From: Anaerocolumna sp. AGMB13025
GTDB taxonomy: Bacteria > Bacillota > Clostridia > Lachnospirales > Lachnospiraceae
Assembly (NCBI RefSeq): GCF_029689925.1
Contig: NZ_CP121445.1
Span: forward strand, 2,287,001-2,351,000
Direction of reading: 5' to 3'
DNA length: 64,000 nt
Shown here: piece after piece, positions 1 to 8,862 of the stretch
Numbering within the stretch: the first letter of the stretch is position 1
How the letters are laid out: each line of letters starts with the position of its first letter
The notes under the pieces: model-generated
Databases searched by the model: none
Told to the model about the DNA's origin: nothing
Seen by the model: only the letters and a program-made list of their open reading frames with translations
Made by a program: the position numbers and the translations under genes

Positions 1-2
1 TA

Positions 3-224
3 TCCATCCAGTCTACAGTCTCGTTTCATATGAGCAAAGTTTTAGAGGTTAGTATTAAGGAAGGAACACTGAAAAAGATACCCATTCATTTTATTTTTAA
101 TACCTGGCTGGGGCTTTTGCATTATTATTTACTAAATCAGGAATTATTCGCGCCGGAGGGTAAGGTCCTTAACCGATACAAAGAGGAGCTGGTGAGAAAT
201 TTTCTTGAATTACTGGCTGTCTGA
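3..224 (+). CDS. TetR/AcrR-family regulator, C-terminal fragment (runs in from the window edge)
   Basis: The reading frame is open from the first bases of the window to the stop at 222-224, so this is the 3' end of a gene that starts upstream. The visible 73 residues are helical and end in KEELVRNFLELLAV. A pattern of amphipathic helices with WLGLLHYYLLNQ and a terminal helix is typical of the ligand-binding C-terminal domain of TetR-type repressors. The DNA-binding half lies outside the window, so the family call is an inference from the C-terminal style only. An internal ATG at 30 could open the same frame but has no ribosome site and is unlikely to be the true start. Confidence 0.5.
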   Translation, partial: SIQSTVSFHMSKVLEVSIKEGTLKKIPIHFIFNTWLGLLHYYLLNQELFAPEGKVLNRYKEELVRNFLELLAV

Positions 225-256
225 GAAGTGAAAGTTTATGAGAGGAAGTGATACTT

Positions 257-508
257 ATGAAGATATGTATTTCCTGTGGCATGCCTATGACAAAGGCAGA
301 AGATTATCCACTTAAGGATGAATCCAAGGACTATTGTATTTATTGTGCAAGGACTGACGGTTCCCTGCAGTCCTTTGAAGAAAAAAAAGAGGGGATGTCA
401 GAGTTTCTTATGAGAACCCAAGGCATTGATCGTGCAGTAGCTCATAAGACGGCCGAAGAATTTATGAAAAAGCAGCCTGCCTGGGAGAATTATTTTGATA
501 CTGTCTGA
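257..508 (+). CDS. Small putative zinc-ribbon protein
   Basis: An 83-residue protein with an N-terminal CxxC (CISCGMPM) and a second CxxC (CIYCAR) about 20 residues later, matching the putative zinc-ribbon family in which the four cysteines bind one Zn. The C-terminal half is a charged helical segment (EEFMKKQPAWENYF). I start it at ATG 257 because AGAGGAAG at 241-248 then lies at a good distance; a GTG at 248 is in frame but overlaps that site. It follows the TetR-type fragment by 32 bp and precedes the methyltransferase by 26 bp, so the three may be cotranscribed. The exact role is unknown. Confidence 0.7.
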   Translation: MKICISCGMPMTKAEDYPLKDESKDYCIYCARTDGSLQSFEEKKEGMSEFLMRTQGIDRAVAHKTAEEFMKKQPAWENYFDTV

Positions 509-534
509 GAATATGAGGAAAGAGTTGGGCTATC

Positions 535-1239
535 ATGGAATACAGATACGGTAATAGGGATAACTACGAAGATTTTGCAAGCGGAAGGGTTTTGTATAAC
601 TGTAAAGGAATAACGAATTTCCCTGCAAGGCTGGCAGAGGAGATTTTCGGAAGATGTTTGGAATTCTCAGATAAGAAACGTGATATTTGTCTTTATGATT
701 GCTGCTGCGGTGGCGGGTATCTGCTTACGGTTTTAGGATTTTTATACGGGAATACGATTACCCGTATTATCGGAAGCGATATCAGTAGGACCGCAGTTGA
801 TGCAGCACGGTCAAACCTTGACTTACTTCAAAGTGAAGGTATAAAGAAAAGGCTCAGCCAAATCAGAGAATTAAAAGAACAGTATGGGAAAGTATCCCAT
901 GAGGAAGCAGAAGAAAGTGCCATAAGGCTCTTAGAATTACGAGAAGACAATAATATAGTTACAGAAGTATTTGCGGCCAATGCCCTTAATGGTCTTACAT
1001 TAACTGCCATTCCGGATATTATTATGACGGATGTACCCTATGGAGATTTAGTAAGCTGGGAGGGTGCGGACGTGGGAAGTGTTAATCTGTTGCTGGACAA
1101 GCTGTACGATCTATGCGGCAGTAATACAATTATTGGAATCTGTATGGATAAAGCTCAGAAGAACACCAATAAAAGCTTTAGACGACTGGAAAAGCAGCAG
1201 ATTGGAAAGCGTAAATTTGAGATATTAATAAAGGAATAG
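535..1239 (+). CDS. AviRa-like 23S rRNA methyltransferase
   Basis: A 234-residue SAM-dependent methyltransferase. The opening YRYGNRDNYEDFASGRVLY and following FPARLAEEIF resemble AviRa, the enzyme that methylates a 23S rRNA guanosine and gives avilamycin/evernimicin resistance in Streptomyces. The SAM-binding motif is CCCGGGYLL near residues 57-65, the acidic end of strand 2 is IGSD near 82-85, and a DVPYG motif near residue 166-170 stands where N6/N1 RNA methylases carry their catalytic loop. Charged helices at residues 103-140 form an insertion. Whether it confers resistance or is a housekeeping rRNA modifier cannot be told from sequence. Confidence 0.7.
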   Translation: MEYRYGNRDNYEDFASGRVLYNCKGITNFPARLAEEIFGRCLEFSDKKRDICLYDCCCGGGYLLTVLGFLYGNTITRIIGSDISRTAVDAARSNLDLLQSEGIKKRLSQIRELKEQYGKVSHEEAEESAIRLLELREDNNIVTEVFAANALNGLTLTAIPDIIMTDVPYGDLVSWEGADVGSVNLLLDKLYDLCGSNTIIGICMDKAQKNTNKSFRRLEKQQIGKRKFEILIKE

Positions 1240-1324
1240 GAGAAACTGTAGAGCGATAGGTTACACTGAGGGAAAGTAAGGGATGACAATATCGTATATT
1301 TCCTTAGAATGGAGAGAGCGCAGC

Positions 1325-1759
1325 ATGCAGGGATATAATTGTATTATAGTGTATAATCAGGACAGGAGTAAACTACTATTCTGCAAAAGAAGGAAAGACC
1401 CCTACAAGGGACTTTATAATCTGGTGGGAGGTAAAATTGAACCCAAAGAAGAAGGGTTTCCTGCGGCCTACCGGGAATTGGAAGAAGAGACAGGAATCAG
1501 AAAGGATCAAATTACGTTATATCACATGATGGATTTTACCTATTATAATCAGGATTGTTATGTGGAGGTATATGCAGGCATACTCAGTTTTAATATTGAA
1601 TTAAAAGAGGAGGCCAATCCCCTTATCTGGCTGGAAAATACGGAAGATTTTTTTGCCCTTAATAAATTTGCCGGGGAAGGAAATATCGGACATATGGTGG
1701 AGCAGGTTAAACAGTTTGGGCTTGGTAAGGCGTATGCCACATTTGTAGACGGTGAATAA
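1325..1759 (+). CDS. Nudix hydrolase (MutT-like)
   Basis: A 144-residue Nudix protein. The Nudix box spans GGKIEPKEEGFPAAYRELEE then ETGI (roughly residues 36-59), with the REXXEE core that binds the metal ions and hydrolyses a nucleoside diphosphate linked to another group. The likely substrates are oxidised or noncanonical NTPs, but the family is too broad to say. I chose ATG 1325 because GGAGAG at 1311-1316 is its ribosome site; an in-frame ATG at 1283 adds 14 residues without one. It is the last gene before a clear terminator. Confidence 0.85.
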   Translation: MQGYNCIIVYNQDRSKLLFCKRRKDPYKGLYNLVGGKIEPKEEGFPAAYRELEEETGIRKDQITLYHMMDFTYYNQDCYVEVYAGILSFNIELKEEANPLIWLENTEDFFALNKFAGEGNIGHMVEQVKQFGLGKAYATFVDGE

Positions 1760-1770
1760 AATTTTATTGC

Positions 1771-1820
1771 AAAAGAGCTGATACAATACCGATTATCCGG
1801 TATTATATCAGCTCTTTTGT
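1771..1820 (+). terminator. Rho-independent terminator after the Nudix gene
   Basis: AAAAGAGCTGATA at 1771 pairs with TATCAGCTCTTTT ending near 1818, with CCGG-containing inner pairs. The A-rich 5' arm and T-rich 3' arm mean it could act in both directions, but only the plus-strand gene abuts it. Confidence 0.8.
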
Positions 1821-1884
1821 AATAAACAGGAAAATAAAATCATATTATTTTTTAATAGCTATTATAATCAAGGCAGGCAGCAAA

Positions 1885-2511
1885 TTGAATAAGAAGTTTT
1901 ATGAATCAGAGAATGAAAGTTACTCAGATCCGAATTATTATAGTTTTAGGTATACGACGGAAACTTTTAAAGCTTTAGTAGATGCTGTCATTCCAAGAAC
2001 TCCCGGACTGGCTGAGGAATATGGAAAAATACAGTATTTTGGAGCGTTAAATCTGCATACGTATGAATATCTTATTATCACTCTTAATTATTATTTTATT
2101 CCCATGTCAGAGCCTACCGCTGTTATGCTTGACATGGCAGCAGATCAGCTTATATTTATCGGAGAAAATACCAGGCTTTTGGATTTCTCACAGTTTCCCG
2201 GGGGAGGGACCTTTGCGGCCTTAGCACCGGTTGACCGGTTCCGGGCATTGACCTTATTAGATGAACTGAAAGTGAATCTATCGGATCTGCCAATGCCCTA
2301 TACGGATAATCCGGGTTTTGTCACTACTTTTGCAGGGATTCTAACTAGATATACCATGATGGGTTATTATTCGGAGTGGTTTGGATATGGATCAACAAGA
2401 CTTATGCCTCCTGATGACAGAAAACTTGAATTTTATCCTTTAAGCTGGAGTCAGGTGGGTTATCCCGGTCCTTCTTTAGGTTACCGCGTTTTAAGATATT
2501 CAGTACAATAA
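1885..2511 (+). CDS. Gluconate 2-dehydrogenase subunit 3-like protein (small partner of the GMC enzyme)
   Basis: A 208-residue protein with DAVIPRTPG near residues 32-40, a phrase typical of the subunit-3 family that accompanies membrane GMC dehydrogenases (gluconate, 2-ketogluconate, sorbitol, fructose). No twin-arginine or Sec signal is evident, unlike the proteobacterial proteins. The start is a TTG at 1885 behind AAGGCAGG; no ATG fits better. It lies directly upstream of the GMC flavoprotein, and only a repetitive leader separates them. In proteobacteria a cytochrome c subunit completes the complex; none is present here, so the electron acceptor is unknown. Confidence 0.65.
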   Translation: MNKKFYESENESYSDPNYYSFRYTTETFKALVDAVIPRTPGLAEEYGKIQYFGALNLHTYEYLIITLNYYFIPMSEPTAVMLDMAADQLIFIGENTRLLDFSQFPGGGTFAALAPVDRFRALTLLDELKVNLSDLPMPYTDNPGFVTTFAGILTRYTMMGYYSEWFGYGSTRLMPPDDRKLEFYPLSWSQVGYPGPSLGYRVLRYSVQ

Positions 2512-2519
2512 ATAAAGTG

Positions 2520-2686
2520 TGTGCGCTAAAGCGTACAGATAGGAGTTAAGTTGAAAAAGAAAGACATTTTTCAACATCCTGATTCAATGTGCGCTAAAGC
2601 GCACGGATAGGAGTTAAGTTGAAAAAGAATGACATTTTTCAACATCCTGATTTTAATGTGCGCTAAGGCGCACAGATAGGAGTTTT
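2520..2686 (+). repeat. Two and a half tandem copies of a 68-bp leader unit with two hairpins and a ribosome site
   Basis: Units begin at 2520, 2588 and 2657 (68 and 69 bp apart). Each opens with a hairpin GTGCGC-TAAA-GCGCAC (one base differs in the first copy and in the last loop), then GATAGGAG. The first two copies continue with TTGAAAAA-N8-TTTTTCAA, a second hairpin. The third copy is cut short after the AGGAGTT, which becomes the ribosome site of the GMC gene at 2687. In copies one and two the AGGAG is followed by a TTG that opens a short frame of 15-19 codons. The units look like local duplication of a translation-initiation region. Confidence 0.85.
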
Positions 2687-4402
2687 ATGATTAATGACGC
2701 TGATGTAATAGTTATCGGAGCCGGCGGAGGTGGTGCGGTTGCCGCTAGGGAGCTTGGTGAGTTAGGGATTAAAGTACTGGTACTGGAAGCAGGAGCCTGG
2801 TATGGGAATTCCAAATGGCCAAAACCGAATTCTTCTCCCGGAGGAACAGGAAGTTCAAACCCGGAGGATTTAAGTATTGATATATTAAAAGAATGTTTTA
2901 CAGATTTAGAAGATGATATGAATGATTTTGCAACGGGTAAGTTTCGCTGGGGACCGGCCGATAGAAATAAAAGCACCTGGGTGAGGAACATTGTCAACGG
3001 AGGTTTTACCTGGCAGAACGCAGGGGTAGGCGGCAGCACCCTGCATTATTTCGCTAATTGCCCCCGTGCATTTCCACAGTCCGTAAACAATATCTGGCCA
3101 ATCACTTATGAGGAGTTGATTCCTTATTATGAAAGAGTAGAACAAACATTGCCGGTAAGGCAGGCACCAGTAACGGCTAAAGAAGAACTGTTTTTTTATG
3201 GAGCCAGAAAAGCCGGGTACCAGGCTCTTAATACCCCTGATTTAACTGAACCCGGTTACCGTTCCCAGCCCAATGCCATATTGCGCCCAAACCCCCAGAT
3301 CAATGATCCGGACTTTGATTTTAACACCAATAATTCAGTTGGCTGTACCTTAAGAGGGCATTGCGTGAATGGGTGTCATATCGGCCCTACTGTTGAAGGA
3401 GTAGCAAAACGGTCTACCTTTGCAAGTTACATACCAAGGGGTCTGCGCACCGGTAATGTTGAGGTCAGACCCAATACCTTTGTTATAAAGATTCTGACGG
3501 AGGAAGATACAGTAGAAGGACTTCGTACGGTAGGAGTAAGGTACCGTAATACCTGGACCGGTGAAATCGGTGAGTTAAGGTCAAAGGTTGTTGTAATGGC
3601 GGCAGGGGGAATTGAGACTCCCAGGCTGTGGCTGAATTCTGAATTGCCTGAAAATGAATGGGTGGGCAGAGGCTTGTTAAATCACTGGTTTGATAATGTA
3701 TCCGCAATATTTGATGAGAAGGTTTTAATGGATACGCTGGGGGTAACAGCGATCCAACCCTTTGTCGGACAAAATGCGGCTGCCAGACTTGATTATCCGG
3801 GACTTGGTGTCGTTCAAATCTATGGAATGGGTCCTGGATTGTATTCTTCGTTAGTCTATGGTACCAGTGAACAAGGTTATCACTTCCTGAACAAAGCTAA
3901 TGCAGAGGTTCCCTGGGACATAGAAGGCAGAGTAGTGGGGGAACAGCTGAAAGAATTTATGAGAGAGTACCCAAGAACACTAAGTGCCCTTATATTTACG
4001 GATGATGATGTGAATCAAAATAACAGGGTCTCATTGGATAAAGAGATAAAAGATGAGAATGGTTATATTCCGCTTATTTATTATCAGCCAAGTGAAAATG
4101 ATAAAAGGAAGAGAGATCGTTTAGCCGTTATTGCATCAGAAATTTACAGGAATGCAGGGGCAAGAACGATAATACGATCCAACTGGCCGACAGGAATATT
4201 TATCCATATTACAAGTACTATGCGTATGGGATATGTGACCGATACCAATTGTGAGGCGTATCAGGTTAAACGTCTCTATATTGCAGACAACAGTGTACTT
4301 TATAATGGAATTGGCGGACCTAATCCTACCCTTACTACCCAGGCCCTTGCAACCCGTACTTCTGAAAAGATTGCTGAAAAGTATTTTCACCAAGGCTCTT
4401 AA
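2687..4402 (+). CDS. GMC-family FAD-dependent oxidoreductase
   Basis: A 571-residue glucose-methanol-choline flavoprotein. The N-terminal dinucleotide motif VIGAGGGGAVAA (residues 9-20) ends in LEAG; the C-terminal domain has ITSTMRMG and GGPNPTLTTQALA, where the family places its catalytic His/Asn pair; here H precedes ITSTMRMG (GIFIHITSTMRMG). Length and the paired upstream subunit-3-like gene match the gluconate/sugar dehydrogenase branch rather than cholesterol or choline oxidases. It lacks a signal peptide. It probably oxidises a sugar or sugar acid and passes electrons to an unknown acceptor. A lactonase-type protein is encoded convergently just downstream, which fits sugar-lactone chemistry. 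Confidence 0.8.
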   Translation: MINDADVIVIGAGGGGAVAARELGELGIKVLVLEAGAWYGNSKWPKPNSSPGGTGSSNPEDLSIDILKECFTDLEDDMNDFATGKFRWGPADRNKSTWVRNIVNGGFTWQNAGVGGSTLHYFANCPRAFPQSVNNIWPITYEELIPYYERVEQTLPVRQAPVTAKEELFFYGARKAGYQALNTPDLTEPGYRSQPNAILRPNPQINDPDFDFNTNNSVGCTLRGHCVNGCHIGPTVEGVAKRSTFASYIPRGLRTGNVEVRPNTFVIKILTEEDTVEGLRTVGVRYRNTWTGEIGELRSKVVVMAAGGIETPRLWLNSELPENEWVGRGLLNHWFDNVSAIFDEKVLMDTLGVTAIQPFVGQNAAARLDYPGLGVVQIYGMGPGLYSSLVYGTSEQGYHFLNKANAEVPWDIEGRVVGEQLKEFMREYPRTLSALIFTDDDVNQNNRVSLDKEIKDENGYIPLIYYQPSENDKRKRDRLAVIASEIYRNAGARTIIRSNWPTGIFIHITSTMRMGYVTDTNCEAYQVKRLYIADNSVLYNGIGGPNPTLTTQALATRTSEKIAEKYFHQGS

Positions 4403-4540
4403 CTGGTCTTGACCTGGATGAATACTTCGGATGAACGGTTTATGAAAAAGTAACGCTCCATTAAGATAATTATACGATCTAAGGATTCGAAATTGATAAG
4501 GTCTCTGACATCCATAATAATTTAAGCAAGTGATAAAAGC

Positions 4541-4601
4541 TGATATAAAGCAGACAGTTAATTTTAATCAATTAACCGGCTGCTTTATATCAATTTTTTT
4601 A
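4541..4601. terminator. Shared terminator between convergent GMC and lactonase genes
   Basis: TGATATAAAGCAG at 4541-4553 pairs with CTGCTTTATATCA at 4580-4592, enclosing GTTAATT/AATTAAC, and is followed by ATTTTTTTAT. The symmetric stem between convergent genes suggests bidirectional use, stronger on the plus strand. Confidence 0.85.
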
Positions 4602-5699
4602 TCAGTATACTACCAGTCCTTGTGTACCAAGCTCCGGTATTTCATCGCATTTTATTTTCTGTAAATAATGAAGATATCCATTAGCAGCAATCCGGAATAC
4701 GGATATGGAGCCCTGATTCCCGTTTAATACATAAAAATAACGTCCGTCCCGGCTGACTCCACTGTCAATTGGAACTCCGAGGGCATCCTGTGTACTGTAT
4801 AAGCTTTCTACTATCGTTAGGGAACCATACTGGTTAACCCGGTAGATTGAAATGGTACCATTTCCTGCATTAGAGGTATAAGCAAAAAATCCATTCGGTG
4901 TTGTTACAACCCAGCAGGTAGCTTGTTGACCGTTACCGGCAGAACCACTTATTACCTCCAGTTCACCATTACGGAAAAGGGTATAAGATGAAAGTGCGTT
5001 AGAGCCTGCTTCTGCAATGAGGAGAGCTCCCTGGGGGGTGAAGATTGAACCAAAGGGACCTTCCCCGTTTGAATGATTGATTACAGGTCCGGCTAAAGTA
5101 CCGTCCTGATAAACTTCAAATACGCTCAATCGGTTGGTGGTTAGTTCGGATACAATAAGATGATGTTTGTTTGGACTGAATAGAACACGGGCCGGTTGTG
5201 CATTCTGGGTACTAAGGGAACGGGATGAGTCAGGAATAACTGACAGGAATCCTTCTGCATCTACATAAAAACCTGTGATGTTGGAATTGAAATTGTTTTC
5301 CGTATCACCTACATTGGAAACGTAAAGCAGATTATCGTATACATCTAAACTGTTTGGCTGTAAACCGCCGGAAGGTACCACACTAACGAAGGAAAGTCTG
5401 CCACTACCTGCAATCCGAAAGCTTGAGATGCTGTTACTTCCCGCATTTACATTAAAAAGAAAGCGTCTGTCACGGGATATTGCTATGGAGCCTTGTGAAG
5501 CAAGGGTATCAATTCCGTCATTAGGTGTTGCAGCGGAAACTTCTTTAGTACCGGTACCATTACCATAGGTATCGTATAGGTCTAATAAAGTAAGAGAGCC
5601 GTCAGTGTAACTTTTGAAGGCAGCAATCTGATTACCAGCCGAGGAATTCGTCATGATATAGACCATGCCATAGGGATTAACTGTTCTGTATCTGGGCAT
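4602..5699 (-). CDS. Lactonase-family seven-bladed beta-propeller protein
   Basis: A 365-residue propeller protein of the family that includes YbhE-type 6-phosphogluconolactonase. Repeats of the type GSISVFRIAANGYL, NGTISIYRVNQYGSL and NRLSVFEVYQDGTL recur about every 50 residues, which is the blade pattern. There is no signal peptide. The reaction, if enzymatic, would be opening of a sugar lactone; many homologues are only structurally similar, so activity is uncertain. It converges with the GMC dehydrogenase, whose product could be a lactone. The minus-strand start at 5699 is the first ATG in frame. Confidence 0.7.
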   Translation of the reverse strand: MPRYRTVNPYGMVYIMTNSSAGNQIAAFKSYTDGSLTLLDLYDTYGNGTGTKEVSAATPNDGIDTLASQGSIAISRDRRFLFNVNAGSNSISSFRIAGSGRLSFVSVVPSGGLQPNSLDVYDNLLYVSNVGDTENNFNSNITGFYVDAEGFLSVIPDSSRSLSTQNAQPARVLFSPNKHHLIVSELTTNRLSVFEVYQDGTLAGPVINHSNGEGPFGSIFTPQGALLIAEAGSNALSSYTLFRNGELEVISGSAGNGQQATCWVVTTPNGFFAYTSNAGNGTISIYRVNQYGSLTIVESLYSTQDALGVPIDSGVSRDGRYFYVLNGNQGSISVFRIAANGYLHYLQKIKCDEIPELGTQGLVVY

Positions 5700-5777
5700 A
5701 TTACATTACTCCGATTTCATTTATAATACTATGTTATGCCTGAATAGCCAAGATGTTAAAAGTATAGTTTTAATCCG

Positions 5778-5806
5778 TTGACAAGCCTATCTTGTACAAG
5801 TATACT
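5778..5806 (+). promoter_or_regulatory. Sigma-A promoter with internal palindrome
   Basis: TTGACA at 5778-5783 and TATACT at 5801-5806 are separated by 17 bp, a near-consensus pair. The spacer ends with the perfect palindrome CTTGTACAAG (5791-5800), placed where a repressor could block RNA polymerase. It drives the DUF1801 gene at 5861. Confidence 0.8.
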
Positions 5807-5860
5807 TTTGTTAGGAACTATAAACTCTTTAACAATATGGATAAAGGAGAAAAGTTAAAT

Positions 5861-6244
5861 ATGGATAAGATCAAGTTTGATACGATAGATGAATATATTA
5901 TGAATTTCACACCTGATATACAGGAAAAATTACAGCAATTAAGAAAGGTTATCCAGGAAGCAGCACCGGAAGCGGTGGAAAAGATCAGCTGGGGGATGCC
6001 AACCTTCTTCCTTAAGGGCAATCTGATACATTTTGCCGCTTTTAAAAATCATATAGGGATTTACCCTGGTGAAACGGGTGTAGAAACGTTTAAGGCAGAA
6101 TTGACGGAATATAAAAACTCCAAAGGGGCAATACAATTTTCCAATGACAGACCCATTCCATTTGATTTAGTAACCAGAATAGTGACGTTTCGAGTGAATG
6201 AGAACCTGGAACATGCGAAAGATAAGCAAAGCAAAAAGAAATAA
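5861..6244 (+). CDS. DUF1801 (YdhG/Fra-like) small protein
   Basis: A 127-residue protein with the DUF1801 signature: IQEKLQQLRKVIQEAAPEA, then KISWGMPTF and FAAFKNHIGIYPG. Members adopt the frataxin-like YdhG fold and have been linked to iron handling in Bacillus, though most are uncharacterised. I start at ATG 5861 because AAAGGAG at 5844-5850 precedes it at a workable distance; the longer frame from 5792 overlaps the promoter. The tail is lysine-rich (KDKQSKKK). It stands as a single gene behind a strong promoter. Confidence 0.75.
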   Translation: MDKIKFDTIDEYIMNFTPDIQEKLQQLRKVIQEAAPEAVEKISWGMPTFFLKGNLIHFAAFKNHIGIYPGETGVETFKAELTEYKNSKGAIQFSNDRPIPFDLVTRIVTFRVNENLEHAKDKQSKKK

Positions 6245-6305
6245 TTCGATTGTTAAGTAAGATAGCTGCATTTAAAAGTTTGCTGATTTATCCCTCACAA
6301 TGCAA

Positions 6306-7316
6306 TTAATTGGTTACTTTAACACTGCATCTGACCTTAGTTCCATCTTCGCTGGCATAGACATAAGCAGTACCTTTTTCCAGTGCTGTTATTTTGCCCT
6401 TTGAGCTGATGGCTATAATATTGGGATTACTGGTAGACCAGACCGGTTCGTTACCGGAAGATACAGATGCGGTGATGGTTGCATCAGCACCTTTCTTTAA
6501 AGTAAGTTCTTTCAAGCTTAGGGTTATTTCTGGTTTTAACACGGTAACATTACAGGTTTTTATGACACCATCAACGGTAGCAGTAATAACGGCAATTCCG
6601 TTTTTTATCCCGGTTATAGTACCATTTTCATCTACCAGAGCAACACTTTTTTTATTGGTTTTCCAGGTTGGGGCTATCTTAGAAGAAACGAATGCGGTGA
6701 TTTGAACGGAGTGCCCCCGGTATAATTTTACCGAAGAGTTACTTAATTTAACCGAAGGGGATTTAACCTTAAGATTGCAGGTCACGGAAGTATCGTCGGC
6801 TTTGGCAGTTATTACAGTATCACCAGGCTTTAAACCGGTTACAGTGCCCTTATCGTCAATGACGGCAATGCTTTTCTTACTGCTTTTCCAAACAATTTGA
6901 GAGCCATTCGAAGATTTTGCGGTGAGCTTAAGGGTTTCGCCGTGTTCGATGGAGGCACTGGTTAAGTTAATGGTTACCTTGGTCTTATTAACGGTAATAC
7001 GGCAGGCTGCCTCGGCATTTTTTATCTTTGCAGTAATGACGGCAGTTCCTGCTTTTTTAGCAGTTACGACTCCATAGGTATTAACGGATGCAACCTTTGA
7101 ATTACTGCTTTTCCAGGTCGGAAATTTACCATTGGAGGTAACTGCAAAAAGCAGGATTTCTTCTCCGATATTGGCAGTGGCACTATACTGAGACAGAATA
7201 ATAAAAGAAAGATCAGCAATAGCAGATTTAGCCGAAACAGGCTGTATAGGTATGGATAGGCTTAATAAAGGGATACATAATAAGATTGTTATTACGAATT
7301 TTCTTATACGAGTCAC
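6306..7316 (-). CDS. Secreted protein with four BIG2 (bacterial Ig-like) domains
   Basis: A 336-residue exported protein. The start is GTG 7316, because GGAGGATTCTT sits just upstream of it; it opens a clean Sec signal (TRIRKFVITILLCIPLLSLS, then SAKS). Four Ig-like repeats follow, each with the W-K/T-SSN...A.V...G.VTA...G.A.ITA...C.V.V pattern (repeats begin near residues 30, 110, 190 and 265). No enzyme domain, LPXTG or S-layer module is visible, so it is probably a stand-alone adhesion or wall-associated protein. BIG2 modules commonly occur in clostridial surface proteins. Confidence 0.85.
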   Translation of the reverse strand: MTRIRKFVITILLCIPLLSLSIPIQPVSAKSAIADLSFIILSQYSATANIGEEILLFAVTSNGKFPTWKSSNSKVASVNTYGVVTAKKAGTAVITAKIKNAEAACRITVNKTKVTINLTSASIEHGETLKLTAKSSNGSQIVWKSSKKSIAVIDDKGTVTGLKPGDTVITAKADDTSVTCNLKVKSPSVKLSNSSVKLYRGHSVQITAFVSSKIAPTWKTNKKSVALVDENGTITGIKNGIAVITATVDGVIKTCNVTVLKPEITLSLKELTLKKGADATITASVSSGNEPVWSTSNPNIIAISSKGKITALEKGTAYVYASEDGTKVRCSVKVTN

Positions 7317-7656
7317 AAGAATCCTCCATTCATGGAATGTGAGGAATAAATAAAACAGCAGACAGACTGCTGTCAGCAAACTTTCATTAAGTTTACCATA
7401 TAAAGAAAAAAATGTAAACTAGTTAAAGTCTAGAATTATCCGATGAATTATCCGATCTAGTTCAGAATTAGAATTTTATTGTACAAAATCCCTTATATTG
7501 TATATAATAGTATAAAATAAATTTAATTATTGTTAAAGGCTATACTTATGGGGAATGACAATAACGGAATGGTTGAAGCAAGATATTATAAGGGTATACC
7601 TGAGCCCTTTTATCAGTACACTAAAGGTATTACAGGGGAAGGTTAGGGAGAATGGT

Positions 7657-8385
7657 ATGAAGGATAAAATTGAACAATTACTGTTAGAAAACGGGGCATC
7701 GGCTGTAGGCTTTGCAAGGCTTGAAGGTTTATATGCCAGTATAGAGGATGGACCTCAAAGTGTGGATTCGGTAGAGGGCTCGATAGAAGTACCGGCATAT
7801 CCCATCGGAATATCCATCCTACTTGCCTTTGAGAAGGATATCATAAAAAATATCAGCAATTATCCTACCATGGACTATTATGATGGGTATTACAGGCTTA
7901 ATAACAAGTTAGATGAACTGGCGATTGAGTGTGCAGAATACATAAAGAAACAGGGATATAATGCATATCCACAGACGGTTACAAGCAGCAAAGAATATAG
8001 CAATTTCAGAACAGTAATGCCTCATAAGACTGTGGCAGTAAATGCCGGACTTGGGTGGATTGGTAAAAGTGCTTTATTTATAACAGAAAAATACGGTTCG
8101 GCAGTTCGTTTAACTTCGGTTCTTACAGATGCGCCTCTTGAATATAATTCATCAATCCTCCAGTCTAAATGCGGAAGCTGTATGCGCTGTAAAGATGCAT
8201 GCCCTGGCAAGGCTATCTCCGGCAGGGGCTGGAGTCCAGAACTTGACAGAGATGAATATTTTAATGCAGCTGCCTGCAGAAAGAAGGCAAGAGAGATTGC
8301 TGCTAAATCCATTGATAAGGTTATAACGTTATGCGGTAAATGTATAGAAGTATGTCCTTATACCAGAAAATATACGAGAACATAA
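7657..8385 (+). CDS. Epoxyqueuosine reductase-like 4Fe-4S double-cluster protein
   Basis: A 242-residue iron-sulfur protein. CGSCMRCKDACPGKAI and CGKCIEVCPY provide two 4Fe-4S clusters, in the same order as in QueG. It is about 130 residues shorter than QueG and lacks the HEAT-like C-terminal part, so it belongs to the broader double-cluster family seen in anaerobes, where function is mostly unknown. SNFRTVMPHKTVAVNAGLGWIGKSALFIT is the conserved middle region. ATG 7657 is preceded by GGGAG at 7646-7650; the longer frame from 7555 has no ribosome site. It is monocistronic. Confidence 0.7.
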   Translation: MKDKIEQLLLENGASAVGFARLEGLYASIEDGPQSVDSVEGSIEVPAYPIGISILLAFEKDIIKNISNYPTMDYYDGYYRLNNKLDELAIECAEYIKKQGYNAYPQTVTSSKEYSNFRTVMPHKTVAVNAGLGWIGKSALFITEKYGSAVRLTSVLTDAPLEYNSSILQSKCGSCMRCKDACPGKAISGRGWSPELDRDEYFNAAACRKKAREIAAKSIDKVITLCGKCIEVCPYTRKYTRT

Positions 8386-8551
8386 TGAAATGAAACCTGA
8401 AAACAGAAGAAAATTAGTTATAATATCGATGTTCAATCCCATTGATATACAACAATACGGACAATGGTCTATTCAAAAGACATAAAGTCTCTTCCAATCA
8501 GGTAAAATCATAAGCAAGGTCTGCTTAATAATTCGAATTATGGACACCAAA

Positions 8552-8577
8552 AACCCGGTAAGATATCTTACCGGGTT
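8552..8577 (+). terminator. Hairpin terminator after the QueG-like gene
   Basis: AACCCGGTAAGA at 8552 and its exact complement ending at 8577 form a 13-bp perfect stem. The downstream tract is only moderately T-rich (GTTGTTTGTTTG), so termination is likely but not certain. The rest of 8386-8862 is AT-rich DNA in which I see nothing else. Confidence 0.6.
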
Positions 8578-8862
8578 CTTAGTGTTGTTTGTTTGTTGTT
8601 TAAGTATATTATTTATCAAAGATTAAAAGATAGTTAGCAAAATAATTAGTAATTCAGTTTTTCATTAAACTTCCATTCTGTAATTGGTTTCCCAATGTGT
8701 CGATTATTTCTTGCAAATTATAGATAAATGAATGTTTATAAATCAGGCTTTTTAATGAAAAACCAGTTTTAACAATAAATAAATGAATGATATAAATAGT
8801 ATGAACAATAAAATAATATATATAGGAAAACTAATTTACATAAAATAAGTCTATATAAGAAA

